Notes under the pieces: model-generated
Told to the model about the DNA's origin: nothing
Seen by the model: only the letters and a program-made list of their open reading frames with translations
The model's database searches: none
Position numbers and translations under genes: made by a program
NCBI GenBank assembly: GCA_963575745.1
Contig: CAUYUJ010004738.1
Location: 1-64,000, forward strand
Origin: Prorocentrum cordatum
Lineage: Eukaryota > Sar > Dinophyceae > Prorocentrales > Prorocentraceae
Direction of reading: 5' to 3'
DNA: 64,000 nt
In this document: positions 31,995-42,148 of the stretch, piece by piece
How the letters are laid out: each line of letters opens with the position of its first letter
Numbering within the stretch: position 1 is the stretch's first letter

Positions 31995-32860
31995 GGCCGG
32001 CAGTCCGCGCGGAGTTGCGACGCGCCTGCTGCCCGCCGCCCTTGCTCGTCGCGGACCTGGCGGCCCCCTGGGCTTCGAGGCTGGTCGCCAGTGACGCCGG
32101 CGAAGAGGGCCTCGGGGTCTGTCGCCGGCAGGCCCCTAGCGGCCTCATCGCGCAGCGCGGGCGGCTGCGCGAATGGCGGCGGCGCCGAGTCGAGGGGGGG
32201 GGCGCGCGAGGGGCGGGGCTCTCCTCCCCCCGCCTGCTCGCGTTCGTCCCAGCCCTTGTCATGCCGCGTCCCACGCCGGCGAGAAGGCCCTTGTCATGCC
32301 ACGGCTTCGCCGGGCACGCCGGGCAAGGGCCCGGGCCTTAGCAAGACCGCGCAGGGGCCCATCGAGATCTCCCAGAACGCGCCGGAGGACATCAGGGACT
32401 CCGACTGGGTCTCCACATTGGGCCCCGCGGGCTCGCCCAAGGTCTCCGTGAACCCTGGTATCGAGGACGCTTGGGAGGACCCCATTTATTGTGAAGTTGG
32501 GCGACAGGCCCCAGGATTTCGACGAGGGCCCTGCTGGGCTGCTGGGCGCAAAGTCCTGGAGAGGCGCGGCTGCTACCTGGGTCTAGAGAGCCAGAGTATC
32601 TCGGGCCTGGAAGCTGACGCTCTCGTGGTAGCGCACAAGCACCTCTTGAGATCATCGGCGTGTCGTGGCAAGCGCGTTCTGGCCCTCGTCGGCGACATGT
32701 CGCTGCGTCTAGCCGTGGCGAAGGGTAGAGCCGACTCGTCATATTTGCAGCTGCCGTTTCTGGAGAGATGCACGATATCACTTGCAACGGGAACCAGATT
32801 GCACTGTCGGTAGATTCCATCCGAGCGAAACCCCGCCGACGTTCTGTCTCGAGGGCGACG
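31995..32860 (+). pseudogene. RNase H-like domain of YR element A
   Basis: Starts LLVADLAAPWASRLVASDAG (32042-32101), where ASDAGEEGLGVC is the first catalytic strand of a retroelement RNase H (usual 'tDAS--G-GvC'). The second half is in another frame: LESQSISGLEADALVVAHKH, VLALVGDMSLRLAVAKGRAD (32680-32735) and, after TAG at 32811-32813 where a Trp is expected, IPSERNPADVLSR. The stop and the frame change mark it as a relic. Confidence 0.55.
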
Positions 32861-33049
32861 CACTTGGTTTTCGGATTCTGCCGATCGCCTTCGTTCCCAG
32901 CAGCAGGCCGCCCGGCGCGGCGGCGCGGCGGCGCCCCGCGGGGGCGGCCCGGCCGCCGCAGCCGGTCCTCCGGCGGCCCGCGCGGCGCCCGGCGCTGGCG
33001 GCCACCGAGGCGCGCGAGCGCCGAGCGGCTTTGGCCAGCCGCCCGCTGA

Positions 33050-34000
33050 CCGAGCGGCCGCCGATGGGGCAGCTGAGTGCGCTGGAGACCTTGGCCGCGA
33101 GGTCCAGCGCGGAGTCGCGGCGCCGCGGGGTCTTGCAGGAGTTTGCAGAGTATTGCTCGCGGAGCCACTTTGACTGGACTTCAGGCTTCAGGGAGCTGGA
33201 TGCCGTCGCGACCAGCTTTTTGAACCACCAGTGCGATCGGTGGGCCCTTTCGAGCCAGGGCTCGCTGCGGCTGGCGGCGCTTGCGCACTTCCTGCCGGGC
33301 CTCCAGGGCTGGCGGAGGGCTCAGCTGCCGCGGGCCACGAGGAGCCCAATTGCATGGCAGCGGCGGGTGCCCGCCATGACGAGGGTGCCGCTGCCGTGCT
33401 ACGCGGCCGTCGCGCTGGCTGGGCTGCGTGCGCCTGAGGCCGTTCGAGGCTCAGCGGCTTCGCGGCGTCTCCCTGGTGCGCCCTGTGACGCAGGCGGCCT
33501 CCTCGGCGGGGAGCTGGGCCCTGCTGCTGCACCCCGCCAGCGGGGTCGACCAGGCAAGACCGGCTTGTGCAACGAGGGTGTGGTGATCGACCTCGACCAG
33601 CACCTCTGGCCGCTGCTCGCTGGCCTGAAGGGCGCCGTGGGCCTCGACCAGAGCCTCTGGGACTTCGCTCCCCCGGCCCTGCGCGAGCTGTTCAAGGTGC
33701 GCGCCGACCTGCTTCAGCTGCATGCCCTGAGCCCGACGCTGCGCGCGCTGCGGCGCGGCGGAGAAGGTTGGGACCTCCTCGAGGTCCGCAGGGCGCTGGT
33801 GCAGACGCAGCGGCGCAGCCGCTGGACGTCGCCGGCCAGCATGGAGCGGTATGCGAAGGAGCGCCATGACGTGGGTGCCGGGCTGGGTCTTCGTCTTCGG
33901 CTGGATCGTGCACGCCCAATTGCGCGAGGTTGTCGAGCTGGGGCCCAACGCGGCGCGGCGCCCGCGCCTGCGGCAGTTGCCGCCGCGCCCGTGCAGGCGC
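33050..34000 (+). pseudogene. tyrosine recombinase of YR element A, broken
   Basis: N-terminal core-binding part: LQEFAEYCSRSHFDWTSG and FRELDAVATSFLNHQCDRW (33133-33240). The first catalytic Arg region (VALAGLRAPEAV near 33412-33440) is split by a frame change. The C-terminal part reads LSPTLRALRRGGEGWDLL (33730-33783; family pattern 'Y-LRHgGAS') then RRSRWTSPASMERYAKER (33811-33864) with the tyrosine nucleophile. The His of the H-x-x-R motif is not seen. DIRS-type elements use this enzyme instead of a DDE integrase. Confidence 0.6.
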
Positions 34001-34281
34001 CGATCGCAGCCAGTCTGCCGTGGCCTCGCCAGCCCGGGTCAGGCGTCACCTCCGAGCTCTGCTCGCCCAGCAGCTGCAGGCTGCGCGGCATCGGAGGTCC
34101 AGCGCGTTTCTGGAATCCCTTGCTGGTTGGGAGAGATGGCCAAGGCCTCGAGGGCCTCGGTTGTTCGCCGCCCTCTCCCTGGATGTCTTGAATGGGCCTT
34201 TGGAGGACCATCTGGGCCGCGCGTTTGCGAAGCTCGTCTTGGGATGGCTCAAAGCTGGCATCACCCTGGGCATTTTTTGAG

Positions 34282-34895
34282 GGCACCGTGTACCACTTGG
34301 ACCCGGGCCCTCAGGAAGCCGCTCTGCGATTCGTCATGGCCCATGGGAATGCCCAATCTGAATGAGTCCGAACGTGCACGTCCTAAGATCGGGAATGCGA
34401 CGTTCCATTTCAACTGCGGAGCACCCCCCCTGCGCCGTGCCCCGGGGGCCCCCGCCCCCTTGGAGAACCCCCGGACTTCGATCTTGTGGTCCGCCCCTCG
34501 GTTTGTGAAGCTTGCCTCCGGTGCCGGTTCCTGCTTCAGCGCGCGCCGCCTCTGTCAGTGCGGGACCCGGTGGCGGGCGCCCGCCTCCAAGGGAAGGACG
34601 CGCCAAGTCTGGCCCCCCTCAGTTGCAAGCGTTCTAGTAAGATGGGATCTGCTTTCGTGCCAAGCTGCCGCGCATTGAATTGTCCGGCGCCGCCCCAGGG
34701 GGCCGCAAGTGGACCAGTCTCGCGGCCGAGTGCCCCCCCTCGGTTCGCCGCCGCCGCCGCCGACGTCTTCTTTCACTCGTCGGAGCAGGTGCGCGGGCTA
34801 AGGCTAGCCGAAATGATGTGTGGGTAGTTTTTATAGTCGTTTTGGAAGCCCCGTGGGGCTCCGGCTTCAGCAGCCGGGCGACCCGTTTGGGGAAT
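34282..34895. other. 3' non-coding part of YR element A
   Basis: Between the recombinase remnant and B1; no gene recognised. Confidence 0.4.
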
Positions 34896-35030
34896 GGGCA
34901 ATGCGGTCTCGTCTCTGGCTCGCTCGATGTCCGTGTTGAGCGACCCTGGTCTCAGATATCCGTGCCTCTTGAACGCGCGCTTGGGAAACTGCTTCTAGCA
35001 GCTTTCGCTGCATGGCCGCCGCCGCAGGAG
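34896..35030 (+). repeat. B1 repeat of YR element A
   Basis: GGGCAATGCGGTCTCGTCTC to about CATGGCCGCCGCCG; matches B2 at 35182-35316 (GGGTAATGTGATCTCGTCTC ... CATGGCCGCCGTG). Confidence 0.75.
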
Positions 35031-35042
35031 CTTCTGCACACG

Positions 35043-35132
35043 ATGGAAGATTTAAAATCGCGAAGCGGGGGGGGGCGGGCAGCCGGCCGCGCCGTGGGTT
35101 GCGCAACCGCGGCCGATGTGCTCAAGCTCCGA
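35043..35132 (+). repeat. A2 repeat of YR element A
   Basis: Second copy of the left-end repeat, lying between B1 and B2 as expected for split direct repeats. Confidence 0.8.
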
Positions 35133-35181
35133 CCCTCCCCCGCATCCTTTCGTCCTCTCTCACTCTGTGCAATTTTGTTGC

Positions 35182-35316
35182 GGGTAATGTGATCTCGTCT
35201 CTGGCTCGCCCGATGTCCGTGCTGATTTACTCTGGTCTCAGATACCCATGCCCCTTGTGCGCGCGCATTCGGAAAACTGTATCTAGCAGTTTTCGCCGCA
35301 TGGCCGCCGTGGGAGC
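35182..35316 (+). repeat. B2 terminal repeat of YR element A
   Basis: Right end of the element. It is followed by CTATATACATACATG; the left end is preceded by CATATATACATCCAGGC, so both flanks are TATATACAT-like. Confidence 0.75.
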
Positions 35317-35328
35317 GTCCGTCCTTGC

Positions 35329-35398
35329 TATATACATACATGTGTATGTATGTATACATGTGTATGGATATGAAAGAGAGAGAGAGAGAGAGAGAGAG

Positions 35399-35487
<89 letters not shown>

Positions 35488-35489
35488 GC

Positions 35490-35520
<31 letters not shown>

Positions 35521-35625
35521 CCAACAACAACAAAACAACAAAAAACAATAACAATAACAACAACAACACCAACAACAACAACATCTAACATCAACATCAA
35601 CAACAACAACAACAGAGAAACAGAG
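35329..35625. repeat. microsatellites: TATG-rich, (GA)n, (AAC)n
   Basis: TATGTATA words at 35333-35360, (GA)n at about 35372-35398, then ~220 bp of AAC/CAA repeat with few interruptions. Confidence 0.95.
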
Positions 35626-37452
35626 AGGGGCGGTTGCAGGCGAATGTGCCACCTCGGTCTCCGAATCACGCAAAAACCCATGGTTTTGAGACCACCCGCG
35701 GGGGCCGAACGAACCCGAATGAACCGCGAATGAACCCCCGAATGTACCAGAATGTGCTCCCGACGGAATGCCCCAACGCCCCAGACGGACGCCGACTTAA
35801 CCACCCAGACGTCGTCCTCGTTAGTCGGCCGTCGCCCGGGTTTGCCGTTCTTGCTCATCGTCGTTCGTCGGTCGTCGTCTTGAGGCAATCTGACGGTCGC
35901 CGTCGTCGTTAAAATTTCACGACCAACAATCGTCACCTGACTGGCCAGCCAGGGAATTCATTTATTAGTGATAATGTTGACGAGGTGTGCCCGTGTCATA
36001 ATTTTAGATAGGTCTTTGGTGGAGGCGTGGCTCGCTCTAGTTGCCTGCTTATGCGAGAACAGGTCAATCACCCGACCGACCAGCCGACCGAACGACCGAC
36101 GGCGACGACCGACGAATGAACGATGGCGACGACGACCGACCAACCGACCGAACGAATGACCGAGCGACCCAGCGGCCGAGTGACCGAGCGACAGGCGAGG
36201 ACGATGCCCACGATCGACGACGACCGACCGAGCGACCGAGCGAGCAAACGATAGACGACGACAACGACGACGACCGACCGACTCGCCGACACGGCGATCG
36301 ACGACGACGACGACGACGACGTCGGCCGAGTGCGACGACCGACAACGGACAACGATGACGGCATCGACCACCTACCCCGACGGGCCGACCGACCGGCCGC
36401 ACGACCGACCAGCCGACCGACGGCGACGACCGACGAATGACAACGACGGCGACGACGATCGACAGACCGACCGAACGAACCACCGAGCGACCTAGCGGCC
36501 GAGCGACCGAGCGACTGACGACGACGTCGACGACGACGACTAACACGACCACGAACGACGACAACGACGACTGAGCGAGCGAGGGAGCGATCGACGACGT
36601 CGACGATGACCGACCGACCGTCTGGCCGACCGAGCGACTGGCCGACCGAGCGATCGACGACGACGACGACGACGTCGACCGACGGCGACGACCGACAACA
36701 AACAACGATGACGGCAACGACCACCGACCGACGGACCAACCGACCGACCAACCAACGACGATGACGACGACCGACGGCGACGACCGACGGCGACGACCGA
36801 CGGTCGACGACCGACGGTCGACGACGACAGACAGACCGACCAGCGCCGAGCGACGACGACGACGACGAAGACAACGACGGACGGATCGACGACGACGCCG
36901 ACGACGACGACGACGACCGACGACACCGACGGAATACGCCGTCGTGAAGTTCCAGAAACCCAAAGTTGACAGGCTGACCGCAAACGACCGAGGTCAACTT
37001 ATAGAAAGCGTGGGCCTGGCAATGTTCTAGAAGGGAGCGCTTCGAGGACGTGGCCCCCGCTTCCCCCTCTCCACGCCACCCCCAGGGACGGACCCCCAGG
37101 CGGTTGCAGGCGAATGTGTCACCTCGGGTTCCGAATCTTGTAAAACCTTGTGTTTCTGAGACCACGCGCTGGGCAGAAAGAACCCGAAGGAACCCGAGTG
37201 AACCGAGAATGAACCCCCGAATGCACCAGAATGTACCTTCGACTGAACTCTCCCTAGCGCCCCAGACGGACCCCGACCTAACCACCAAGACGTCGTCCTC
37301 GTTGTTAGTGACTCGTCGCCGTCGTTTGCCGTTGTCGCTGATCGTCGTTCGTCGGTCGTCGTCCTGAGTCGGTCCGACGGTCTTATTCGCCGTCGTCGTC
37401 CTCGGCGTCCTCGTCGTCATGAAGACTTCCCTACCAACAATAGTCACCTGAC
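35626..37452. repeat. 330-bp direct repeats flanking a CGAC-rich array
   Basis: A segment at 35626-35945 (GGCGGTTGCAGGCGAATGTG ... AATCGTCACCTGAC) is repeated at about 37089-37452 (same start; ends AATAGTCACCTGACAG), offset about 1.46 kb. Between them lie GTTGACGAGGTGTG (35975), the CGAC array (36064-36935) and the end CGACACCGACGGAATACGCC. Two direct copies around an internal array could be a tandem higher-order satellite of ~1.46 kb or LTR-like termini; no coding region supports a retroelement. Confidence 0.75.
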
Positions 37453-37723
37453 AGTAACCTCAGGGGCGAAAATTGGGGACTGGCTCTGGGGAAACCTCGA
37501 CCCCAAGTCGCATATTCATCGCTTATAGGGCGTGGTTGCCCCACCACCGTGTCGGCGATAAATCGTCGATGTATCGTCGACACCGGGTTCAGGGTTACCC
37601 CCCGCTTCCTGCCTGCACTTTGTACCATGAAGTGCTTTATTCGGCTACCGAAGTGGATGCGTGGACTCCTCGACCACCAGACAACTTGCGAGCCAACCCC
37701 CTGCCCCCGCTCGTCGTTGCAAG
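37453..37723. other. end of BRR2 intron 1, no other gene
   Basis: Unique sequence leading to the acceptor TTGCAAG at 37717-37723. Confidence 0.5.
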
Positions 37724-37771
37724 GCCAAGGGCATGAAGGTGGAGGACGTGTTCGACGTCATGAACATGGAG
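37724..37771 (+). CDS. BRR2: BRR2-type helicase, exon b
   Basis: Sixteen codons, AKGMKVEDVFDVMNME, matching the 'KGVESVFDIMEME' region that follows QLPHF in the C-terminal Sec63 unit of BRR2. Acceptor CAAG|GCC, donor GAG|GCCGAG (GC donor). Joined with exon a it gives QALVDK-AKGMKVEDVFD without a gap. Using GAG 37775-37777 as the end instead would add two residues. The exon is far too short to be found by ORF length; recognition depends on the family motif and phase. Confidence 0.7.
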
Positions 37772-38087
37772 GCCGAGCCCATTAGGGGTAACATATCAAG
37801 ACCTCCAGGCGTCGCGAAGCGGAGCATGGTAAGACATAGTTTCTTGGTTGGCACTTCAGGGGCAGTTTCTGGAACCCGAGTCGATGAAACACAATTCACG
37901 CGACGGAAACAATTATCCAGGTTGGGGTTGGGATCGAGAGTTCGGGAGGCCCGGCCCGCGCAGGGACATTCACGACGTCGGAGGTTTGCGTCGTAATCAA
38001 GGGCCGCAATCGCCTCCAAACACGCACTGCCGTCCCCCCCCTCCATGTACAAGAAGGAGCAGATGGGAGGTGGGATAGAGGCAAGTG

Positions 38088-38142
38088 GGAGGAGGGGGAG
38101 GAGGAGGAGGAGGAGGAGGAGGAGGAGGAGGAGGAGGAGGAG
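38088..38142. repeat. (GAG)n tract
   Basis: About 55 bp of GGA/GAG repeat. Confidence 0.9.
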
Positions 38143-38504
38143 TCAAGCCGCCGTGGTATTTGATCTTTTGGGATGCTCGACGTCGGTCGAGGGTCTCGAG
38201 AAGGTGCTGTTTCTTTCGAAGTGTCAATCCAGAAGTGTGGTCGATCAAAACAATGGTGCGCAGCACTGCAGTTGCTCCGCGAAGGGATTCAATTAGGTGT
38301 GTAACTCTTCCTGGGCCACATTGTGACTGCCAGCGCATGCAGAAAAGGCGGGCAATGGCAGCACGCACCGTCGGTTCTTAGTGCGGTGCGGGAGTTGAAG
38401 GTTGAGCCCGACGTCATCTGTACTACAAGTTTGGGCGAAGCGCGGACGAACGGGGCGAGCAGCGCCAGATCCTCGAGCGCCTCCGGGCTCCCCACGCCGG
38501 CTCC

Positions 38505-38830
38505 AGCAGGTCCCCCCGGCCCCACATGTCCCACGGGCCCCACAGGTCCCGCAGGTCGTAAAGACCGCTCATGTCCACAGGTCACGCAGGTCTCACAAAT
38601 CCCACAGGTTTCACGGGTCCCCCTTGTCTCACAGGTCCCACGGGTCCCACAGGTCAAAGAGGTCGCACATGTCCCACGGGCCCCAAAGGGCTCACACGCT
38701 CCACAGTGCCCACTTGCACCACAAGTCCCACAGGTCCCACCACATGCCCACATGTCCCACGGATCGCACAGGTCCCAGAGGTCCCACACGTCTCACATGT
38801 CCCACAGGCCACACGGGTCCCACAGGTCCG
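38505..38830. repeat. 9-bp CAGGTCCCA-type repeat
   Basis: Degenerate tandem of CCCACAGGT / TCACAGGTC words. The 9-bp period gives collagen-like Pro-Thr-Gly triplets in some frames, an artefact of the repeat. Confidence 0.85.
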
Positions 38831-39344
38831 TTGCTGCTATTAGGGTGTTTTGCTGGTGTAATCAGGACTCCGGCAGAGGGACGCTAATCCGCGCTGCCTC
38901 ATTTTTGAGACGGTGGCCTCCAATACCTATTCACCGAGCGCGTTCCGATACTCGCAAAGTGCCTACTCGCAAACGTCCGAAACAAAACAGTCTACCTATA
39001 TAATTTTGGATCGTAAATCCCCCGCGGCGGATCCAGACCATTTACGAGTAGCTATTTTGCGAGTAGTGGAGTGCGCTTGTCTAAACATGGGTCCAATCGA
39101 GCCCGAAGAGGGCCCCAAGAGCGACCCACGTGCCTCCAACATGGCTCCAATATAAGCTACCACGAGGCTACCACATCGAAAGATCCGCGAAGGCATTTGT
39201 GGTTGTCTCCTGGGTCTGCTTGGGCTGATCCTGAGCTTTGGTTTGACGTCTGCCCCCCCTATTTACCCACTTGGTTGTTCATACACTTCTTTGTCCAAGG
39301 CAACTTGCCTGGGCATCGTTTCTGGATGGGCTAGTGGGGATACT

Positions 39345-39472
39345 TTCTTAGTCAGCGGCCGCAGGTGAAGACGCCGACGGCGAGCCCAGTCAGAGCGGGG
39401 CGCGCAAAGACGAATTAACCTAAAGCCGATGGGCCGAAGCCTCACTCGGCACCGGGCTAGTGGGTATACTTT
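39345..39472. repeat. dispersed repeat (GTCAGCGGCCGCAGG family), copy 1
   Basis: Segment with TTAGTCAGCGGCCGCAGGTG followed by GGCGAGCCCAGTCAGAGC matches 41603-41660 (TTAGTCAGCGGCCGCAGGCG ... GGCGAGTCCAGTCAAAGC). CTAGTGGGGATACTTT precedes it here and also lies at 41907-41922. Confidence 0.65.
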
Positions 39473-40380
39473 TCCCCGGAAAGGGCATCGGCCCAGGGTT
39501 CTCTTTTAGTAGGTAAACCTGTCCCCCGGTGCCAACTTGAGGGAGGCCGGCGAATTTTTTCCCTGATAAATAACGAGGTCGAAGGAGGCCGGCGAATTAA
39601 AATTTGAGGATGTCTCGAGCGAAACGCTTGTTTTTGAAATCCCGATCGATAAATCACAGGGTGCGGGCCACTTTTTCGTGTGTTGAGGATGTCTCGAGCG
39701 AAACGCTTGCTCCGCAGAGTTTGCCGAGGATGTCTCGAGCGAAACGCTTGTTTTGCAGAGCCGACCGCGACGCGGAAAAGCGCCCCGCGCGAAGGAATTT
39801 CGATGATGTCTCGACTAATTCCTTTGTTTTTCCCGGAAAGGGCATCGGCCCAGGGTTCTCTTTTAGTAGGTAAACCTGTCCCCCGGTGCCTGCTTGAGGG
39901 AGGCCGGCGAATTTTTTCCCTGATAAATAACGAGGTCGAAGGAGGCCGGCGAATTAAAATTTGAGGATGTCTCGAGCGAAACGCTTGTTTTTCCCGGAAA
40001 GGGCGTGGGCCCAGGGTTCTCTTTTAGTGGTAAACCTGTCCCCCGGTGCCTGCTTGAGGGAGGCCGGCGAATTTTTTCCCTGATAAATAACGAGGTCGAA
40101 GGAGGCCGGCGAATTAAAATTTGAGGATGTCTCGAGCGAAACGCTTGTTTTTGAAATCCCGATCGATAAATCACAGGGTGCGGGCCACTTTTTCGTGTGT
40201 TGAGGATGTCTCGAGCGAAACGCTTGCTCCGCAGAGTTTGCCGAGGATGTCTCGAGCGAAACGCTTGTTTTGCAGAGCCGACCGCGACGCGGAAAAGCGC
40301 CCCGCGCGAAGGAATTTCGATGATGTCTCGACTAATTCCTTTGTTTTTGTACGATTTCCTGGAATTTTGGCAGGATGTCT
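39473..40380. repeat. ~360-bp tandem repeat, two near-identical full units and one deleted unit
   Basis: Unit 1 at 39475-39832, unit 2 at 39833-39992 (internally deleted), unit 3 from 39993. Units begin CCCGGAAAGGGCATCGGCCC and carry several copies of GAGGATGTCTCGAGCGAAAC (39607, 39686, 39727, 39962, 40122, 40201, 40242). Unit 2 passes directly from one such core to the next unit start, consistent with unequal exchange at the core. High identity implies recent amplification. Confidence 0.85.
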
Positions 40381-40395
40381 CGAGCGAAATGCACG

Positions 40396-41355
40396 ACCCC
40401 ACCCTAGCACGACCATACCCCAGCACGACCACACCCCAGCACGACCAGACCCCAGCACGACCCCACCCCAGCACGACCCCACCCCAGCACGACCATACCC
40501 CAGCACGACCACACCCCAGCACGACCCGACCCCAGCACGACCCTACCCCAGCAAGACCACACCCCAGCACGACCACACCCCAGCACGACCTCACCACAGC
40601 ACGACCACACCCCAGCACGACCACGCCCCAGCACGACCACAGCACCACGCCCCAGCACGACCACCCCCAGCACGACCACCCCCAGCACGACCACCCCCCA
40701 GCACGACCACCCCCCAGCACGACACCCCCAGCACGACCACACCCAGCAGACCACACCGCCCCAGCACGACCACACCCCAGCACGACCCACCCCAGCACGA
40801 CCACACCCCAGCACGACCACACCCCAGCACGCACGCCCCAGCACGACCACACCCCAGCACGACCACACCCCAGCACGACCACACCCCAGCACGACCACAC
40901 CCCAACACGACCACACCCCACCACGATCACACCCCACACGACCACACCCCAGCACGACCCGAATCACACCACGACACACCCCAGCACGACCCCACCCCAG
41001 CACGACCCCACCCCAGCACGACCACACCCCAGCACGACCACACCCCAGCACGACCCCACCCCAGCACGCACCCCAGCACGACCCCACCCCAGCAAGACCA
41101 CACCCCAGCACGACCCACCCCAGCACGACCCCACAGCACGACCACACCCCAGCACGACCACGCCCCAGCACGACCACGCCCCAGCACCACGCCCCAGCAC
41201 GACCACGCCCCAGCACGACCACGCCCCCAGCACGACCACGCCCAGCACGCACAACCACCCCCCAGCACGACCACCCCCCCAGCACGACCACACCCCAGCA
41301 CGACCACCCCCCAGCACGACCACACCCCAGCACGACCACTCCCCAGCACGACCAC
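40396..41355. repeat. 17-bp satellite CAGCACGACCACACCCC, about 55 units
   Basis: Nearly pure 17-bp repeat with small indels. Because 17 is not a multiple of three, all plus frames read the same Pro/Thr/His/Arg peptide cycle and all minus frames a Trp/Gly/Val cycle, which gives long but meaningless ORFs. Confidence 0.95.
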
Positions 41356-41379
41356 ACCGCCTTGGTTGAGTGGTTGCCT

Positions 41380-41530
41380 GTCGTCGTGGAATGTTTCGTG
41401 GGGTGTCTCGTGGAATGTTTCGCGGGGTGTCTCCTGGAATGTTTCGTGAGGTGTCTCGCGGAATGTTTCGTGAGGTGTCTCGTGGGATGTTTCGTGAGGT
41501 GTCTCGTGGGATGTTTCGTGAGGTGTTGCC
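41380..41530. repeat. 24-bp repeat, GAATGTTTCGTGAGGTGTCT type
   Basis: About six tandem units of GGAATGTTTCGTGAGGTGTC(TCGT/TCGC). Confidence 0.9.
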
Positions 41531-41599
41531 CCGTTGGGTATCGTGAAAACGTGCCCATGCTCCACATGTCTATATCCCTTTCCGGGTTCGTGGGTCCAT

Positions 41600-41930
41600 C
41601 ATGTTAGTCAGCGGCCGCAGGCGAGCGCGCCAGCGGCGAGTCCAGTCAAAGCAGGGCACGCAGCGACAAATTCACCTAAAGCAACGGGGCGCAGCCTCAT
41701 CTAAAGCGGCTAGGCGGAGCCTCACGCAGCACCTCAGCGGCGGACCAGCGAGTGGAGGGGGCAGGCTGAAACTGAGTAGTACTGCCAGCGTGCAGGTATG
41801 CAAGGCGTCGGAAGCGTCAGGTAGTCGGGAAGAACGACGACCAGGGGCAGAAGCCGAGTAATTAATGCAAGGGCGCACGACCCCGGACAACTGCGAGAGT
41901 ACTAACTAGTGGGGATACTTTTTTGGTCAG
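41600..41930. repeat. dispersed repeat (GTCAGCGGCCGCAGG family), copy 2
   Basis: See 39345-39472; the similarity is clearest over 41600-41700, and CTAGTGGGGATACTTTTTTG recurs at 41907. Confidence 0.55.
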
Positions 41931-42097
41931 CGGCTCCGAGGCAACGGACAGGGAGCGGAAGCGGCGTCCGGGTCACGGTGCGGGGCTAATTTGCAAGACA
42001 ATTCGCCGCCAGCCAGAGTCGGAATTAGTGGGAATACGCGAAGCGTCAAGAGATCTGGGAGAAGGAAAGTAGACGTGGACAGCCGTTTCTCCTCGAG

Positions 42098-42148
42098 GAC
42101 GGACCGCGCGGCAAGCTCTTCAGCGCGCTCCAGGAGAGCGACCTGATG
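42098..42148 (+). CDS. BRR2: BRR2-type helicase, exon c (micro-exon)
   Basis: Seventeen codons, DGPRGKLFSALQESDLM, filling the position of the family's 'ERxxLLxLxxxQI' helix between 'DIMEME' and 'DVARFCN'. Acceptor CTCGAG|GAC, donor ATG|GACCGC (a GA donor). It is one residue longer than the region I recall from animal BRR2. Phase and flanking AG fit, and no better candidate was found between exons b and d. This is the least certain of the five exons because the motif is weakly conserved. Confidence 0.55.

Larger units (their letters stand above)
24723..35316 (+). mobile_element. YR retroelement A (DIRS-like, split direct repeats), decayed, with nested element
   Basis: The order A1 (24723-24813) - gag/RT/RNase H/recombinase - B1 (34896-35030) - A2 (35043-35132) - B2 (35182-35316) is the split-direct-repeat layout of PAT/Ngaro-type YR retrotransposons. 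A1/A2 and B1/B2 are clearly homologous but visibly diverged, so the insertion is old. All ORFs are broken. A Penelope-like element occupies 25190-29865 inside the gag region. It sits in BRR2 intron 1 in the same orientation as the gene. Confidence 0.75.
17230..37723 (+). other. BRR2: BRR2 intron 1 (~20.5 kb), GC-AG
   Basis: Donor AAG|GCCCCT, acceptor TTGCAAG|GCC. The seven bases CAAGGCC are present at both ends, so the junction can slide but only the GC-AG reading fits splicing rules known for dinoflagellates. The intron contains the CGAC module, the second composite satellite module, the ATC and 88-99-bp arrays, YR element A with its nested Penelope-like element, and the 330-bp direct-repeat module. 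Its size follows from these insertions. Confidence 0.65.
37772..42097 (+). other. BRR2: BRR2 intron 2 (~4.3 kb), GC-AG
   Basis: Donor GAG|GCCGAG, acceptor CTCGAG|GAC; GAGG is present at both ends. Filled with GAG, 9-bp, ~360-bp, 17-bp and 24-bp tandem repeats. Confidence 0.55.

Noticed and set aside
38323-39003. Collagen-like Pro-Thr-Gly protein
   Set aside because: Comes from a 9-bp repeat; no signal peptide, no non-repetitive domain, and it lies inside BRR2 intron 2.
40121-41449. Histidine/threonine/proline-rich 442-codon protein
   Set aside because: A 17-bp satellite read in whichever frame; identical peptide cycles appear in all frames.
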